DNA of 64,000 bases from the NCBI RefSeq assembly GCF_021432065.1, contig NZ_CP090365.1:806001-870000 (forward strand), written 5' to 3'. Each line of letters starts with the position of its first letter. The stretch's first letter is position 1. A program made the translations under genes and the position numbers. The notes under the pieces were generated by a model. That model was given only the letters and a program-made list of their open reading frames with translations. It had not been told where the DNA came from and did not search any database. This stretch comes from Photobacterium sp. TLY01. Its GTDB lineage: Bacteria; Pseudomonadota; Gammaproteobacteria; Enterobacterales; Vibrionaceae. Of the stretch, positions 1-7,830 are shown piece after piece.

Positions 1-749
1 ATGAGCTTGGTGAATCTGAACCAGAACCCTTTCAGACTGATCGCAATCTAACCAGGATGTTTCATCATGTGGTCACGGCAGACAGTGAAGGTTACCTGCA
101 AGCCCTAGACAGACAATGTTTATGTCAGCTCGCGCAGCAGTTTGATTGCCGGATTGAGCTGGGTTACCGGGCCGGGGAGTTTATCGTCAAAGATGGTTCA
201 ATCGCGGTTGTGCACTCTGATACTGAGCCGGAAGAAGATCTGGATACGCAGCTTCGCGATTGTATGATTGTGGGTAAATTGCGCACTCCGGAACAAGACC
301 CCGAATTTGCAGTTTATCAATTGGTTGAAGTAGCCGTCAGAGCATTGTCGCCGGGTATCAATGACCCCTTTACAGCCATGACCTGCGTCGACAGACTCAG
401 TGCAATACTTTGCTCACTGACAGGCCGGTCATTTCATTCTGCACGCTGGTTTGACGATGAGGGACAGTTGCGGCTGGAAGAACCGCCTCTGACGTTTACC
501 GGGATACTCAATGCCGCCTTTGATCAGATTCGTCAACATGGCAAATCGGATACGGCGGTGACTATCCGGCTGCTTGAAAGCCTTAGCCGGATTGCCAGTC
601 ATTGCAGAACGAGTGAGCAGCAGCATGCTGTTCGTCGCCAGGCTGATATGATCCTGCGATCCAGTCATGATAGTCTGAATGAAGCACAGGATCTGGCTGA
701 TGTTGAACAGCGGTATCAGGCGATTCTTGATGAAATACGACAGTGCTGA
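1..749 (+). CDS. DUF2254 family membrane protein, C-terminal part (5' truncated by window edge)
   Basis: The frame is open from the first bases of the window, so the gene begins upstream and only its soluble C-terminal part is present; the ATG at 57 is internal. The visible part carries the run LSPGINDPFTA followed by a conserved Cys-Val-Asp, which I recognise as the core of DUF2254. In that family an N-terminal multi-span membrane region, not visible here, precedes this cytosolic domain. No biochemical function is established for the family. The stop is 6 bp from the convergent stop of the MarR-type gene on the other strand, so there is almost no room for a terminator between them. The family call is fairly secure; the function is unknown. 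Confidence 0.8.
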   Translation, partial: ELGESEPEPFQTDRNLTRMFHHVVTADSEGYLQALDRQCLCQLAQQFDCRIELGYRAGEFIVKDGSIAVVHSDTEPEEDLDTQLRDCMIVGKLRTPEQDPEFAVYQLVEVAVRALSPGINDPFTAMTCVDRLSAILCSLTGRSFHSARWFDDEGQLRLEEPPLTFTGILNAAFDQIRQHGKSDTAVTIRLLESLSRIASHCRTSEQQHAVRRQADMILRSSHDSLNEAQDLADVEQRYQAILDEIRQC

Positions 750-755
750 CTGATG

Positions 756-1247
756 TTATTTCAATGCCGATTCATTCGCCAACAGCCATTTTCGCAGTAA
801 ACCTGCCAGCTGTGCCTGTTCGTCTTTATCCAATGCCGTCAGCATCTGATGTTCATTTGCGACATGGGCCGTGACGGCTTTATCAACCAGTGCTTGCCCT
901 TCATCTGTTAGCCATACCTTACAGCTGCGCCTGTCATCGTCACTCGGCTGACGATAGATCAATCCTCTGTCGGTCAGCTTATCCAGTCTGGCTGTCATCG
1001 CACCAGAAGACAGCATCACGGTGTGATAAAGCTGGGTGGGTGTAAGGGGTTCGCCGGCTCTGCGCAGCGAGGCCAGGATATCAAACTCGACCTGGCTCAG
1101 TCCGTAGCTTTTGAAAACAACATTGATGCTGTCTGTCATGATTCGTTGGGCACGATACATGCGGCCAATGATCCCCATCGGGGAGCAATCCAAATCTGGC
1201 CGGTGTTCCTGCCATTGAATCAATAGTTTATCGACATGATCTTGCAT
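756..1247 (-). CDS. MarR family transcriptional regulator
   Basis: A 163-residue protein of the usual MarR size. The winged-helix region shows the typical order: a recognition-helix run around LTPTQLYHTVMLSSGAMTARLDKL, then the wing with Asp-Asp-Arg-Arg (residues about 108-112), and a C-terminal dimerisation helix. It is divergently transcribed from the EamA transporter at 1389, with a 141-bp spacer holding a perfect 7-bp inverted repeat. This arrangement is typical of a MarR repressor controlling itself and an adjacent exporter, with a small ligand releasing it. The ligand cannot be deduced. The regulator identity is secure; control of the neighbour is inferred from layout. Confidence 0.9.
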   Translation of the reverse strand: MQDHVDKLLIQWQEHRPDLDCSPMGIIGRMYRAQRIMTDSINVVFKSYGLSQVEFDILASLRRAGEPLTPTQLYHTVMLSSGAMTARLDKLTDRGLIYRQPSDDDRRSCKVWLTDEGQALVDKAVTAHVANEHQMLTALDKDEQAQLAGLLRKWLLANESALK

Positions 1248-1339
1248 AGGGTCCAGCCTGTCCGTTCTTCATGAAGCCAATATAAGGCGATTAACTTTTT
1301 AAAAAAGATACTTGATTAAAAGACAAATAGCCACTAATT

Positions 1340-1357
1340 TATCTTTAACAAAAGATA
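1340..1357. promoter_or_regulatory. Inverted repeat, probable MarR operator
   Basis: TATCTTT-AACA-AAAGATA is a perfect 7+7 inverted repeat about 30 bp before the EamA start codon. A weaker dyad, CTTTTT-A-AAAAAG at 1295-1307, lies nearer the regulator gene. MarR proteins bind dyads of about this size. Assigning it to the adjacent regulator is inference. Confidence 0.55.
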
Positions 1358-1388
1358 TTTTGATTGAAGATTCTTAAAGGGAAGTGAA

Positions 1389-2297
1389 ATGAATTACCTG
1401 CTCGCGTTAATCGTCCCCATGCTGTGGGGCAGTACTTATGCTGCCGTCAGCTTGTTTCTGCAAGATATGTCACCTTACTGGGTGGCTGTGTGGCGGGCTT
1501 TACCTGCCGGACTGGTATTGCTTCTGATACGACCTAAGCTGCCACCGCTGAGCTGGAGCCGCATGACCTTGCTGAGCTTTTGCAATATTGCCGCTTTCTT
1601 TGTCTTGCTTTTTATCGCGGCTTATCGCCTGCCTGGCTCTGTCGCCGGCACTCTGGGGGCGACTATGCCGTTGCAGATGATGCTGCTACAGTGGCTGGGG
1701 GAAGGTAAAAAACCGGATCCGCGTTCTGTGGTGCTCGCCGTCCTGGGCTTAATCGGGGTGGGTTTACTGCTGAACCCGTCTGCAGATTTGGATCCGATTG
1801 GTACTCTGGCTGCTCTGGCTGGCACAGCACTGGTCTCTCAGTCTGCTCTCTGGATGAAACGCTGGCCGGTGAACGATGCACTGAGTTTTGCGGCCTGGCA
1901 ACTCGTGCTGGGCGGCATCATGCTGATCCCCTTCGCATGGTTTGTCGCTGGTGCTCCGGTCGCCTTGTCTGTGGATGCTATACCCGGCCTGCTGTGGTTG
2001 GTATTGCTCAATACCGCATTTGGTTACTGGGCCTGGGTTCGCTCGGTGAAAAAACTGGGGCCGAATATGATGTCGATGTTTTCTTTCGTGAATCCTGTGA
2101 CGGCGGTCTTACTGGGGATCGGACTGGTTGGCGAAAGTCTGGGGATGTTGCAGTGGGCAGGGATTGGCTTAATTTTGGTGGCCTTACTCTTCATGAGGAA
2201 ACCCTCAAAGCCAGATCAGGCTGAGGCGACAACCGCCCATTGTCAGCAAGGCGATTCAGGCCCACAGTCTCTTTCCGCCCGAGAGGCACAACGCTGA
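1389..2297 (+). CDS. EamA/DMT family transporter
   Basis: A 302-residue inner-membrane protein with about ten hydrophobic segments arranged as two EamA repeats. The start MLWGSTYAAVSLFLQ is typical of the drug/metabolite transporter superfamily, and an FGYWAWVRSVKKLGP-type loop opens the last part of the second repeat. The C-terminal 35 residues are hydrophilic and probably cytoplasmic. The ATG at 1389 follows an A/G-rich stretch with a plausible ribosome site. Members export amino acids, metabolites or drugs; the substrate is not readable. The divergent MarR gene and intervening dyad suggest inducible expression by the transported compound. Confidence 0.88.
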   Translation: MNYLLALIVPMLWGSTYAAVSLFLQDMSPYWVAVWRALPAGLVLLLIRPKLPPLSWSRMTLLSFCNIAAFFVLLFIAAYRLPGSVAGTLGATMPLQMMLLQWLGEGKKPDPRSVVLAVLGLIGVGLLLNPSADLDPIGTLAALAGTALVSQSALWMKRWPVNDALSFAAWQLVLGGIMLIPFAWFVAGAPVALSVDAIPGLLWLVLLNTAFGYWAWVRSVKKLGPNMMSMFSFVNPVTAVLLGIGLVGESLGMLQWAGIGLILVALLFMRKPSKPDQAEATTAHCQQGDSGPQSLSAREAQR

Positions 2298-2330
2298 GCG
2301 AATCAGTAACGTTAGAAATCGATTGGTGAA

Positions 2331-2353
2331 GCAGCGGCAGAGGTCGCTGCTTT
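2331..2353 (+). terminator. Weak hairpin between convergent genes
   Basis: GCAGCG (2331-2336) pairs with CGCTGC (2345-2350) and is followed by TTTC. It lies between the EamA stop and the deformylase stop. The stem is short and the U-tract poor. Confidence 0.35.
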
Positions 2354-2868
2354 CAGTTCAGCCCCAGCCGTTTGCGGTATTCTGCTTCAGTGGCGTAATC
2401 GTGCGAGTCAGCCCGATCCAGAAATACGATACCGTTTAAGTGGTCTAATTCATGCTGAAAGATCCGCGCGATGAAGCCAGATAACTCACAGCGGATTTTT
2501 TGTCCGTCAAACTGCTCGTAACCGACGCTGATTTTGGTGGATCTTGGTACCAGCGCACGTATGCCCGGGATACTCAGACAGCCTTCCCAGTCTTTTTCTT
2601 TCTCTTCGCTCATCCAGTAAATCTCAGGGTTGAGCATCAGCGTTGGCGCCATGGCCGGCGCGTGCGGATAACGGGCGTTTGGAGAAGAAGCGACAATAAA
2701 AGCACGCAGCGACTCACTGACCTGTGGTGCAGCAATTCCCACACCCTGGTGGTTGAGCATCAGAGATTCTAAGTCGGCAAAAAAGGTCGCGTATTCTTTC
2801 CATTGTTCGGTCGACAGCGCTTTGGCCTGCTGACGTAAGATTGGATTGCCTAACTGCGCGATGATCAT
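2353..2868 (-). CDS. def: Peptide deformylase
   Basis: Removes the N-terminal formyl group from nascent proteins with a metal in the HExxH site. All three family motifs are visible in the 171-residue product: GVGIAAPQ (residues 42-49), EGCLSIP with metal ligand Cys97, and HELDH with ligands His139 and His143 and catalytic Glu140. An open frame runs 42 codons further upstream, but the ATG at 2868 is preceded by an AGGGAG ribosome site and gives the normal family N-terminus, so I use it. The gene stands alone, away from the usual fmt neighbour, so it may be a secondary deformylase copy. That last point is inference, since the rest of the genome is not visible. Confidence 0.93.
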   Translation of the reverse strand: MIIAQLGNPILRQQAKALSTEQWKEYATFFADLESLMLNHQGVGIAAPQVSESLRAFIVASSPNARYPHAPAMAPTLMLNPEIYWMSEEKEKDWEGCLSIPGIRALVPRSTKISVGYEQFDGQKIRCELSGFIARIFQHELDHLNGIVFLDRADSHDYATEAEYRKRLGLN

Positions 2869-3115
2869 CCTTGTTCTCCCTGAGTCGTCTATGGATGGGT
2901 TATATACCTCAACAACTTGATGATGCAGCCAGCACTGCTGCAACTTCAAGCAGGACAGGTATAGCGTTATCGGGTGTTTACTGCAAGCGTTCACTTTTTG
3001 ATATTCCGGAATGACACTTTCAGACCGTGGCTAAGCAACTATGCTTATATCTGCAACCCATTTATTCACCATTTATGGGCACACCTGTAATTCACACACT
3101 TTAAGGGAGTATGAG

Positions 3116-3400
3116 ATGGACAGAAAAGCATTTGTAGAAAAGCTCAGCGCACAGATGAAAGAGATCAATGCCGAAATCGACAAGCTGGAAGCAAAAGCAC
3201 AGCACTCCAGTGCTGAGCTGAAAGAAAAATATCGCTATGAAATCCAGCAACTGAAAACCAGAAAAGCGGAGGCGGATAAAAAACTGGAGGAAGTGAAGCA
3301 TGCCAGTGAAGCTGCGTGGGGGGAATTGCGCCAGGGCGCGGAAGAAGCGTTTGATTCAATGAAAAAAGCCTTCAGGGCAGCCAGAGATAAATATAAATAA
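3116..3400 (+). CDS. Coiled-coil, sll1863-like stress protein
   Basis: A 94-residue charged helical protein rich in Lys, Glu and Ala, with continuous heptads over about residues 5-65. It ends in an amphipathic segment (AAWGELRQGAEEAFDSMKKAF). This organisation matches the small sll1863-like stress-response family, whose members are often induced by salt or osmotic stress but lack a defined activity. The ATG at 3116 has a GGGAG ribosome site; an upstream in-frame ATG at 3041 gives an unrelated tail and is not used. A second, exported protein with the same C-terminal organisation is encoded at 10542. The convergent msrB lies 29 bp downstream. Confidence 0.7.
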   Translation: MDRKAFVEKLSAQMKEINAEIDKLEAKAQHSSAELKEKYRYEIQQLKTRKAEADKKLEEVKHASEAAWGELRQGAEEAFDSMKKAFRAARDKYK

Positions 3401-3424
3401 TTTGCCCGACTGGCATCGGGCAAA
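3401..3424. terminator. Bidirectional hairpin terminator
   Basis: TTTGCCCGA (3401-3409) pairs perfectly with TCGGGCAAA (3416-3424), 6-nt loop. It lies immediately after the coiled-coil gene stop and before the convergent msrB stop. The flanking T/A tracts are short on both strands. Confidence 0.65.
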
Positions 3425-3429
3425 TACGT

Positions 3430-3876
3430 TTACCGACTGACTTTTTTCAGCGCAACGGCATTCATGCAGTATCTTAGTCCGCTGGGTGCCGGGCCATCAG
3501 GAAAGACATGACCCAGATGGGCATCGCAGACAGCACAAACCGTTTCTATCCGCTGCATACCGTGCGAGGTGTCCATCAGGTAATTGATCGCATTGATCTC
3601 GACCGGTTGTGTGAAGGATGGCCAGCCTGAACCTGAGTCAAACTTTTCCCCGGCGTCAAACAGCATGTTGCCGCAACAGACGCAGGCGTACTCTCCCGGC
3701 TCGAACAATTCGCACATTTCAGACATAAACGGTCTTTCGGTGCCTTTCTGGCGCGTAATGTAATATTCATCGTCAGTCAGTTGCTGGCGCCATTCTTCTT
3801 CGCTCTTTTCAACTCGGCGGGGTGGCTTGATATCGCCTTTGGCCGCGTGTTCAATGACTTTTTCCCAGGTGAGCAT
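3430..3876 (-). CDS. msrB: Peptide-methionine (R)-S-oxide reductase MsrB
   Basis: Reduces the R epimer of methionine sulfoxide in proteins. The 148-residue product carries the two zinc CxxC pairs (Cys65/Cys68 and Cys114/Cys117), the SGSGWPSF segment with Trp85, the HLGHVFPDG block and the catalytic Cys137 in RYCMN. The usual RYCINSA is slightly altered after the cysteine. The ATG at 3876 matches the normal start (MLTWEKVIEHAAKGD); an in-frame extension to 3936 is unlikely. An MsrA-like gene lies 1.6 kb away on the other strand, so the two stereospecific repair activities are near each other but not in an operon. Confidence 0.95.
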   Translation of the reverse strand: MLTWEKVIEHAAKGDIKPPRRVEKSEEEWRQQLTDDEYYITRQKGTERPFMSEMCELFEPGEYACVCCGNMLFDAGEKFDSGSGWPSFTQPVEINAINYLMDTSHGMQRIETVCAVCDAHLGHVFPDGPAPSGLRYCMNAVALKKVSR

Positions 3877-4237
3877 GTCGTTCTCCAACGAATCAAGTAT
3901 GGTGTTATAGATAGGGGCACAGGCCAAAAATTTCAAGAAAAGCGGCCATCAAAGGGAGCGCCCCGGAAAAACACAGTAATTAACCCCATTCTAAATGTGT
4001 GTTTTATATCTCCAGACTTGGCTATAATGCCGCGCTGATTCACTTTTGTATGCTGCCCACAGGTGCAATCGTAGTAAAAACCGTGAATGACGGAATTTTT
4101 AGCCAACCGGTATCTGCCTGTGAACTGGCTCGCTGGATATACTGCGCGAACACGGAGCAGAACCGGCAGAGGCTACCCGTTTGATGTATAAAAACAATGC
4201 TCTGGATTTACGATCCAGTCCGCACTGAGGAAAAACG
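3877..4237. other. 361-bp spacer with a promoter-like element before trhO
   Basis: It holds the divergent upstream regions of msrB and trhO. A TATAAT hexamer at 4023-4028 could serve as a -10 element for trhO and would give a leader of about 200 nt; no good -35 is visible. A small hairpin (CTGGAT/ATCCAG) lies about 25 nt before trhO. A 44-codon open frame at 4050-4184 has no ribosome site and is not called. Confidence 0.4.
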
Positions 4238-5218
4238 ATGACCCAATATGTAGTTTGTGCACTGTACAAGTTTGTTGCACTGGAAGATTTTGAAGCCCTT
4301 CGTGAGCCATTACAGAACCTGATGGAAGAAAATCAGGTACGCGGTACGTTACTGCTTGCGAAAGAAGGCATTAACGGCACAGTCGCCGGCAAGCGCGACA
4401 GTATTGACGCGTTGCTGGCCTGGTTTAAAGCCGATTCCCGCTTAACAGACATCGTGTACAAAGAGTCATTCGACGATCATCAGCCGTTCAACCGCTCTAA
4501 GGTGAAGCTGAAGAAAGAAATTGTGACTATGGGAGTCGAAGGGATTGATCCTCGCCATGTCGTCGGCACCTATGTGAAGCCAAAAGACTGGAACCAGCTG
4601 ATTGCTGATCCTGAGGTTTTCGTCGTTGATACCCGCAATGATTATGAAATTGAAGTGGGTACTTTCAAGCACGCCGTGAATCCGAAAACAGAGACTTTCC
4701 GCGAGTTTCCGGATTATGTCAAAGAGAACCTGGACCCGGCGAAACACAAGAAAGTGGCGATGTTCTGTACCGGCGGTATCCGCTGCGAAAAATCTACTGC
4801 TTACCTGAAAGAGCAGGGCTTTGATGAGGTGTATCACCTCGAAGGCGGCATTCTGAAATATCTGGAAGAAGTGCCTGCCGAAGAGAGCCTGTGGGAAGGT
4901 GAGTGCTATGTCTTCGACGGCCGTGTGACTGTGAATCACCAGCTGGAAAAAGGCTCTTATGACATGTGTAACGCTTGCCGTTTGCCGATTACCGAGCAGG
5001 ACATGCAGAGCGTACAGTTTGAAAAAGGTGTCAGCTGTCCGAAATGTTTTGATAAACATACGGACGAGCAGAAAGCCCGTTTCCGCGAGCGTGAGAAGCA
5101 GGTTCAACTGGCTGCACAACGCGGTGAACAGCACGTTGGTGGTGACGCTAAAAGTATTATCGAAGCCCGTCGGCAAGAAAAGCTGACCCGCAAGAAACAG
5201 CAACGCGAACAAGGTTAA
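4238..5218 (+). CDS. trhO: tRNA uridine(34) hydroxylase TrhO (rhodanese-related)
   Basis: Catalyses oxygen-dependent hydroxylation of U34 in tRNA, giving 5-hydroxyuridine on the way to cmo5U/mcmo5U (formerly YceA). The 326-residue product has an N-terminal alpha/beta domain (about 1-95) and a rhodanese domain (about 115-215) with the catalytic loop [10 protein letters not shown] (Cys177, Cys183). A C-terminal cysteine cluster (CNAC and CPKC) and a basic tail of KK and RR runs follow. The length is normal for the family. The start ATG has a TGAGGAAAAACG ribosome site. It is monocistronic, with a GC-rich hairpin at 5240-5261 downstream. Confidence 0.95.
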   Translation: MTQYVVCALYKFVALEDFEALREPLQNLMEENQVRGTLLLAKEGINGTVAGKRDSIDALLAWFKADSRLTDIVYKESFDDHQPFNRSKVKLKKEIVTMGVEGIDPRHVVGTYVKPKDWNQLIADPEVFVVDTRNDYEIEVGTFKHAVNPKTETFREFPDYVKENLDPAKHKKVAMFCTGGIRCEKSTAYLKEQGFDEVYHLEGGILKYLEEVPAEESLWEGECYVFDGRVTVNHQLEKGSYDMCNACRLPITEQDMQSVQFEKGVSCPKCFDKHTDEQKARFREREKQVQLAAQRGEQHVGGDAKSIIEARRQEKLTRKKQQREQG

Positions 5219-5239
5219 TCCCGTTCACAAGCATCAGAT

Positions 5240-5261
5240 CCCCGGGCAGCCTTGTCCGGGG
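5240..5261 (+). terminator. GC-rich hairpin after trhO
   Basis: CCCCGG (5240-5245) pairs with CCGGGG (5256-5261). No T-run follows, so intrinsic termination here is doubtful. Confidence 0.35.
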
Positions 5262-5477
5262 AAAGCTGGCTCGATTCAAACCCACAAAGCTTTCTTTCGA
5301 CGCTATCTCAGTTACGACAATATCCCCCCCGAAAATTGGCCGCTATCTTCTGCGTGTGCAACATTTGATTACATAAATTGAGCCGGTAAATCGGCCTGAA
5401 ACCGCCGCCGGTGAAACCATTTCCTGCCGGAAGGAGTCCAATAACCAAAGTCGAATGGATCAAGCAGGAGGCACTGG

Positions 5478-6014
5478 ATGGAAACTGTCGGTCTGGGCGG
5501 AAGCTGCCATTGGTGTACTGAAGCTGTATTTCGGTCATTAAAAGGCGTTGTCGAGGTTGATCAGGGCTGGCTTTCAGCTCAGGAACACCAAGCCTTGTCT
5601 GAAGGGATTTTACTGCGGTTTGATCCCGCCAGGATTGATCTCTTCACCCTGATTCAAATCCACCTTTATACCCACAGTTGTACATCAAACCATGCTTTGC
5701 GGCACAGATATCGCTCGGCTGTCTATGCGTTCAGTCCTGACCAGCAACGTGCTGCGCAGGTTTGTCTCAAAGCCCTTCAACCTGAATTCGAACAGCCTAT
5801 TTTAACGCAGGCTTTGCGTTTTGATGCGTTTGAGCCATCACGGCATGAAATTCAGGATTATTTTTACAGCAACCCGCACAAACCCTTTTGTCAGATGCGT
5901 ATCAGCCCGAAGCTCAGCATTTTACTGAATCAGTTCAGTGATCAGCTTGATGATCACAAACGGCATGTGCTGGAGCAGTTGCCCGTAGAGAGCAAAGGTC
6001 GCGATATCCAGTGA
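5478..6014 (+). CDS. Divergent MsrA-like peptide-methionine (S)-S-oxide reductase
   Basis: A 178-residue protein with the MsrA N-terminal beta-alpha unit. In the active-site segment GGSCHWCTEAVF, Cys10 aligns with the catalytic Cys of canonical GGCFWCTEA. Two changes are visible: the residue before the catalytic Cys is Ser rather than Gly, and the aromatic Phe after it is His. The family block HPT..GQG..YRS is replaced by HSCTSNHALRHRYRSAVYAF (about 70-89), which still keeps YRSAV. The C-terminal part ends in a short helical tail. The start has a clear AGGAGG site. It is probably a methionine sulfoxide reductase of an atypical subgroup; substrate preference cannot be judged. Confidence 0.8.
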   Translation: METVGLGGSCHWCTEAVFRSLKGVVEVDQGWLSAQEHQALSEGILLRFDPARIDLFTLIQIHLYTHSCTSNHALRHRYRSAVYAFSPDQQRAAQVCLKALQPEFEQPILTQALRFDAFEPSRHEIQDYFYSNPHKPFCQMRISPKLSILLNQFSDQLDDHKRHVLEQLPVESKGRDIQ

Positions 6015-6112
6015 CAGCATAAACGGAGCAACACACGCAAAGAGCCGATGTAGTTTTTTGAGCTGCACGGCATGAAGAGGTTTTTTCATCTCATTATTGA
6101 TGAAATTAATGC

Positions 6113-6143
6113 TTGACCTCAAGTTAACCTGAGGTTTTATCGT
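6113..6143 (+). promoter_or_regulatory. SoxR-type box inside a 19-bp-spacer promoter
   Basis: The near-perfect dyad ACCTCAAGTTAACCTGAGGT (6116-6135) closely matches the SoxR site of enteric soxS promoters. It sits between a TTGACC -35 (6113-6118) and a TATCGT -10 (6138-6143) with a 19-bp spacer, the over-long spacing of MerR-family activated promoters. It reads toward the arylamine N-acetyltransferase at 6178. Confidence 0.75.
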
Positions 6144-6177
6144 GGCGTTATCTCATTGAATGTTACGGAGTCATCTC

Positions 6178-7002
6178 ATGAAAAATCTCATCGATCAGTA
6201 TTTGCAGAGTCTGGGAGTGAACGAATCGAAAATCAGCCTGGCCTGGCTGCAATCGCTGTTAACAGCCCATCTGGCACGTTATCCGTTTTCCAGTGCGAAT
6301 GTCATTCTGAAGCACGATTTAAGTCTGGAACCTGAAGCTTTATTAAAGCGCCTGGTCGAGCAACGCCGTGGCGGTTATTGTTTTGAGCACAACAAGGTCG
6401 TCTTTCTGGTGTTGAAACAGCTCGGTTTTGATGTCCGCCCTCTGATTGGCCGTGTGATGCTGAACGGTAACCCGGACAATGGCCGTTCGCACCGTTTAAC
6501 CTTACTCACTTTGCAGGATAAGCAGTACCTGATTGATGCCGGATTCGGCGTTATGAATCCAAGACAGATCATTGCTCTGGATACCAACCAGCCTCAACCT
6601 GATGTCAGATACCAGTACAGTGTGGAGTCAGACAACCGGGGCGGTATGATGGTGATGGCAACAAACCGTGATGAGGCAGTGACTTTGTATCGGTTTGATT
6701 TTGCTGAATATGTGGAATCGGACTGTAACATCGGTCATTTTTATAGCCATCAGGCACCGGAGGCGGCCTTTGTGAATCATCTGGTGGTCTCCCGGATTCT
6801 TGACAATCGGCGTTACCTGGTACGGAACCTGACCTACTTTGAATATGATGATCAGGCAGGTCAGGAAAGAGCTGTCGACATCAGCGACGCCACCATGTTG
6901 TATCAACTTCTGACCACGCAATTCAATTTACAATTAACTGAACAGGATGCTGCAACTTTGTTTTCACATCAGAAGGCGAAACTAAGTCAGCAGCAGAAGT
7001 AA
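6178..7002 (+). CDS. nat: Arylamine N-acetyltransferase
   Basis: Transfers acetyl from acetyl-CoA to aromatic amines, hydrazines or related substrates. The 274-residue product has the cysteine-protease-like triad at the expected positions: Cys68 in RRGGYCFE, His105 in GRSHRLTLL and Asp120 in LIDAGFG. The C-terminal beta-barrel and lid follow, and the length is normal. The ATG at 6178 has a GGAG ribosome site; an in-frame ATG at 6160 is less likely. The gene lies behind a SoxR-type promoter, which would link it to redox-cycling compounds rather than housekeeping. It is followed by a DsbA-fold gene after 88 bp, which may be cotranscribed. Confidence 0.93.
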   Translation: MKNLIDQYLQSLGVNESKISLAWLQSLLTAHLARYPFSSANVILKHDLSLEPEALLKRLVEQRRGGYCFEHNKVVFLVLKQLGFDVRPLIGRVMLNGNPDNGRSHRLTLLTLQDKQYLIDAGFGVMNPRQIIALDTNQPQPDVRYQYSVESDNRGGMMVMATNRDEAVTLYRFDFAEYVESDCNIGHFYSHQAPEAAFVNHLVVSRILDNRRYLVRNLTYFEYDDQAGQERAVDISDATMLYQLLTTQFNLQLTEQDAATLFSHQKAKLSQQQK

Positions 7003-7117
7003 CGGCAGTTGCAAGTCGCAGGGGAGGCAGGACATCACATAACGCTGGCACATCGCTATCATATGTTTAGAATGGTCAGTTAGATATTCTATGTACGGCC
7101 TCAGTCAGGAGAAAAGT

Positions 7118-7780
7118 GTGGGCGCTATTTTGTATTACGTTCATGATCCCATGTGTAGCTGGTGCTGGGGTTATCGTCCCGCTTTTGAGCGACTTCAATC
7201 CCGGTTACCGGCTGATGTGGAAATTCGCTGTGTATTGGGCGGTCTGGCGCCCGACAGCGATCAGCCCATGCCCGAAGAGATGCAGCAGATGTTACAGCTG
7301 ACCTGGCGACGGATCGCCAGCCAGTTAGGCACAGCATTTAATCATGATTTCTGGGCGCAGTGCCAGCCACGGCGGTCGACCTATCCTGCCTGCCGGGCGG
7401 TCATTGCAGCCAGGATACAGGGGCAGGAAAATGAAATGACAGAGGCGATTCAGCAGGCGTACTATCTGCGGGCCATGAATCCTTCTGATGTTGAGACGCA
7501 CGTAAAGCTGGCCGCCGAACTGGGTTTGGACGTTACACGGTTTATGCAGGATATCACCAGTGCAGAGGTTGACGCATTACTTCAGGAAGACATAGCGCAC
7601 ACGTCAGCACTGGGTGTGTCTGGTTTTCCTTCACTGGTTCTGGAAGTGGAAGGTCAGCGCTGGCCGATTGCCGTTGCTTACCAGAATGAACTGACCACGC
7701 TCAATGATATCCACGATAAGCTCAAATGGGCTAAAGCCAAGTCGGTGATGAAAGGGTGGTTTGTGAAAAAAAGCGGATAG
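7118..7780 (+). CDS. DsbA family thioredoxin-fold protein
   Basis: A protein of about 220 residues with a thioredoxin fold of the DsbA/FrnE type. The active-site segment is DPMCSWCWGYRPAF (CxxC in the first helix), and the cis-proline loop GVSGFPSLVL lies near residue 170. No signal peptide is visible, so it is probably cytoplasmic, as in the 2-hydroxychromene isomerase/FrnE-like branch. The start is ambiguous: GTG at 7118 has an AGGAG site six bases upstream, whereas the ATG at 7091 would add nine residues and bury that site. I prefer the GTG. Redox partner and substrate are unknown. It may share the SoxR-type promoter of the upstream gene. Confidence 0.82.
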   Translation: MGAILYYVHDPMCSWCWGYRPAFERLQSRLPADVEIRCVLGGLAPDSDQPMPEEMQQMLQLTWRRIASQLGTAFNHDFWAQCQPRRSTYPACRAVIAARIQGQENEMTEAIQQAYYLRAMNPSDVETHVKLAAELGLDVTRFMQDITSAEVDALLQEDIAHTSALGVSGFPSLVLEVEGQRWPIAVAYQNELTTLNDIHDKLKWAKAKSVMKGWFVKKSG

Positions 7781-7794
7781 GATGATCAATCCTA

Positions 7795-7818
7795 CGATGG
7801 CAGCGCAGGCTGCCGTCG
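7795..7818. terminator. Hairpin between convergent genes
   Basis: A ten-pair stem with one T-G wobble (7795-7804 with 7809-7818) and loop GCAG lies between the DsbA-fold gene stop and the convergent DUF2860 gene stop. It lacks a U-tract on either strand, so efficiency is uncertain. Confidence 0.45.
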
Positions 7819-7830
7819 CGGGTCATTGTA

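Noticed and set aside
4050..4184. 44-codon open frame upstream of trhO
   Set aside because: No ribosome site, no recognised family; it could be part of the trhO leader.
4466..5212. 248-codon minus-strand frame opposite trhO
   Set aside because: It is the mirror of a well-conserved gene with intact catalytic motifs on the plus strand, and shows no domain or ribosome site.
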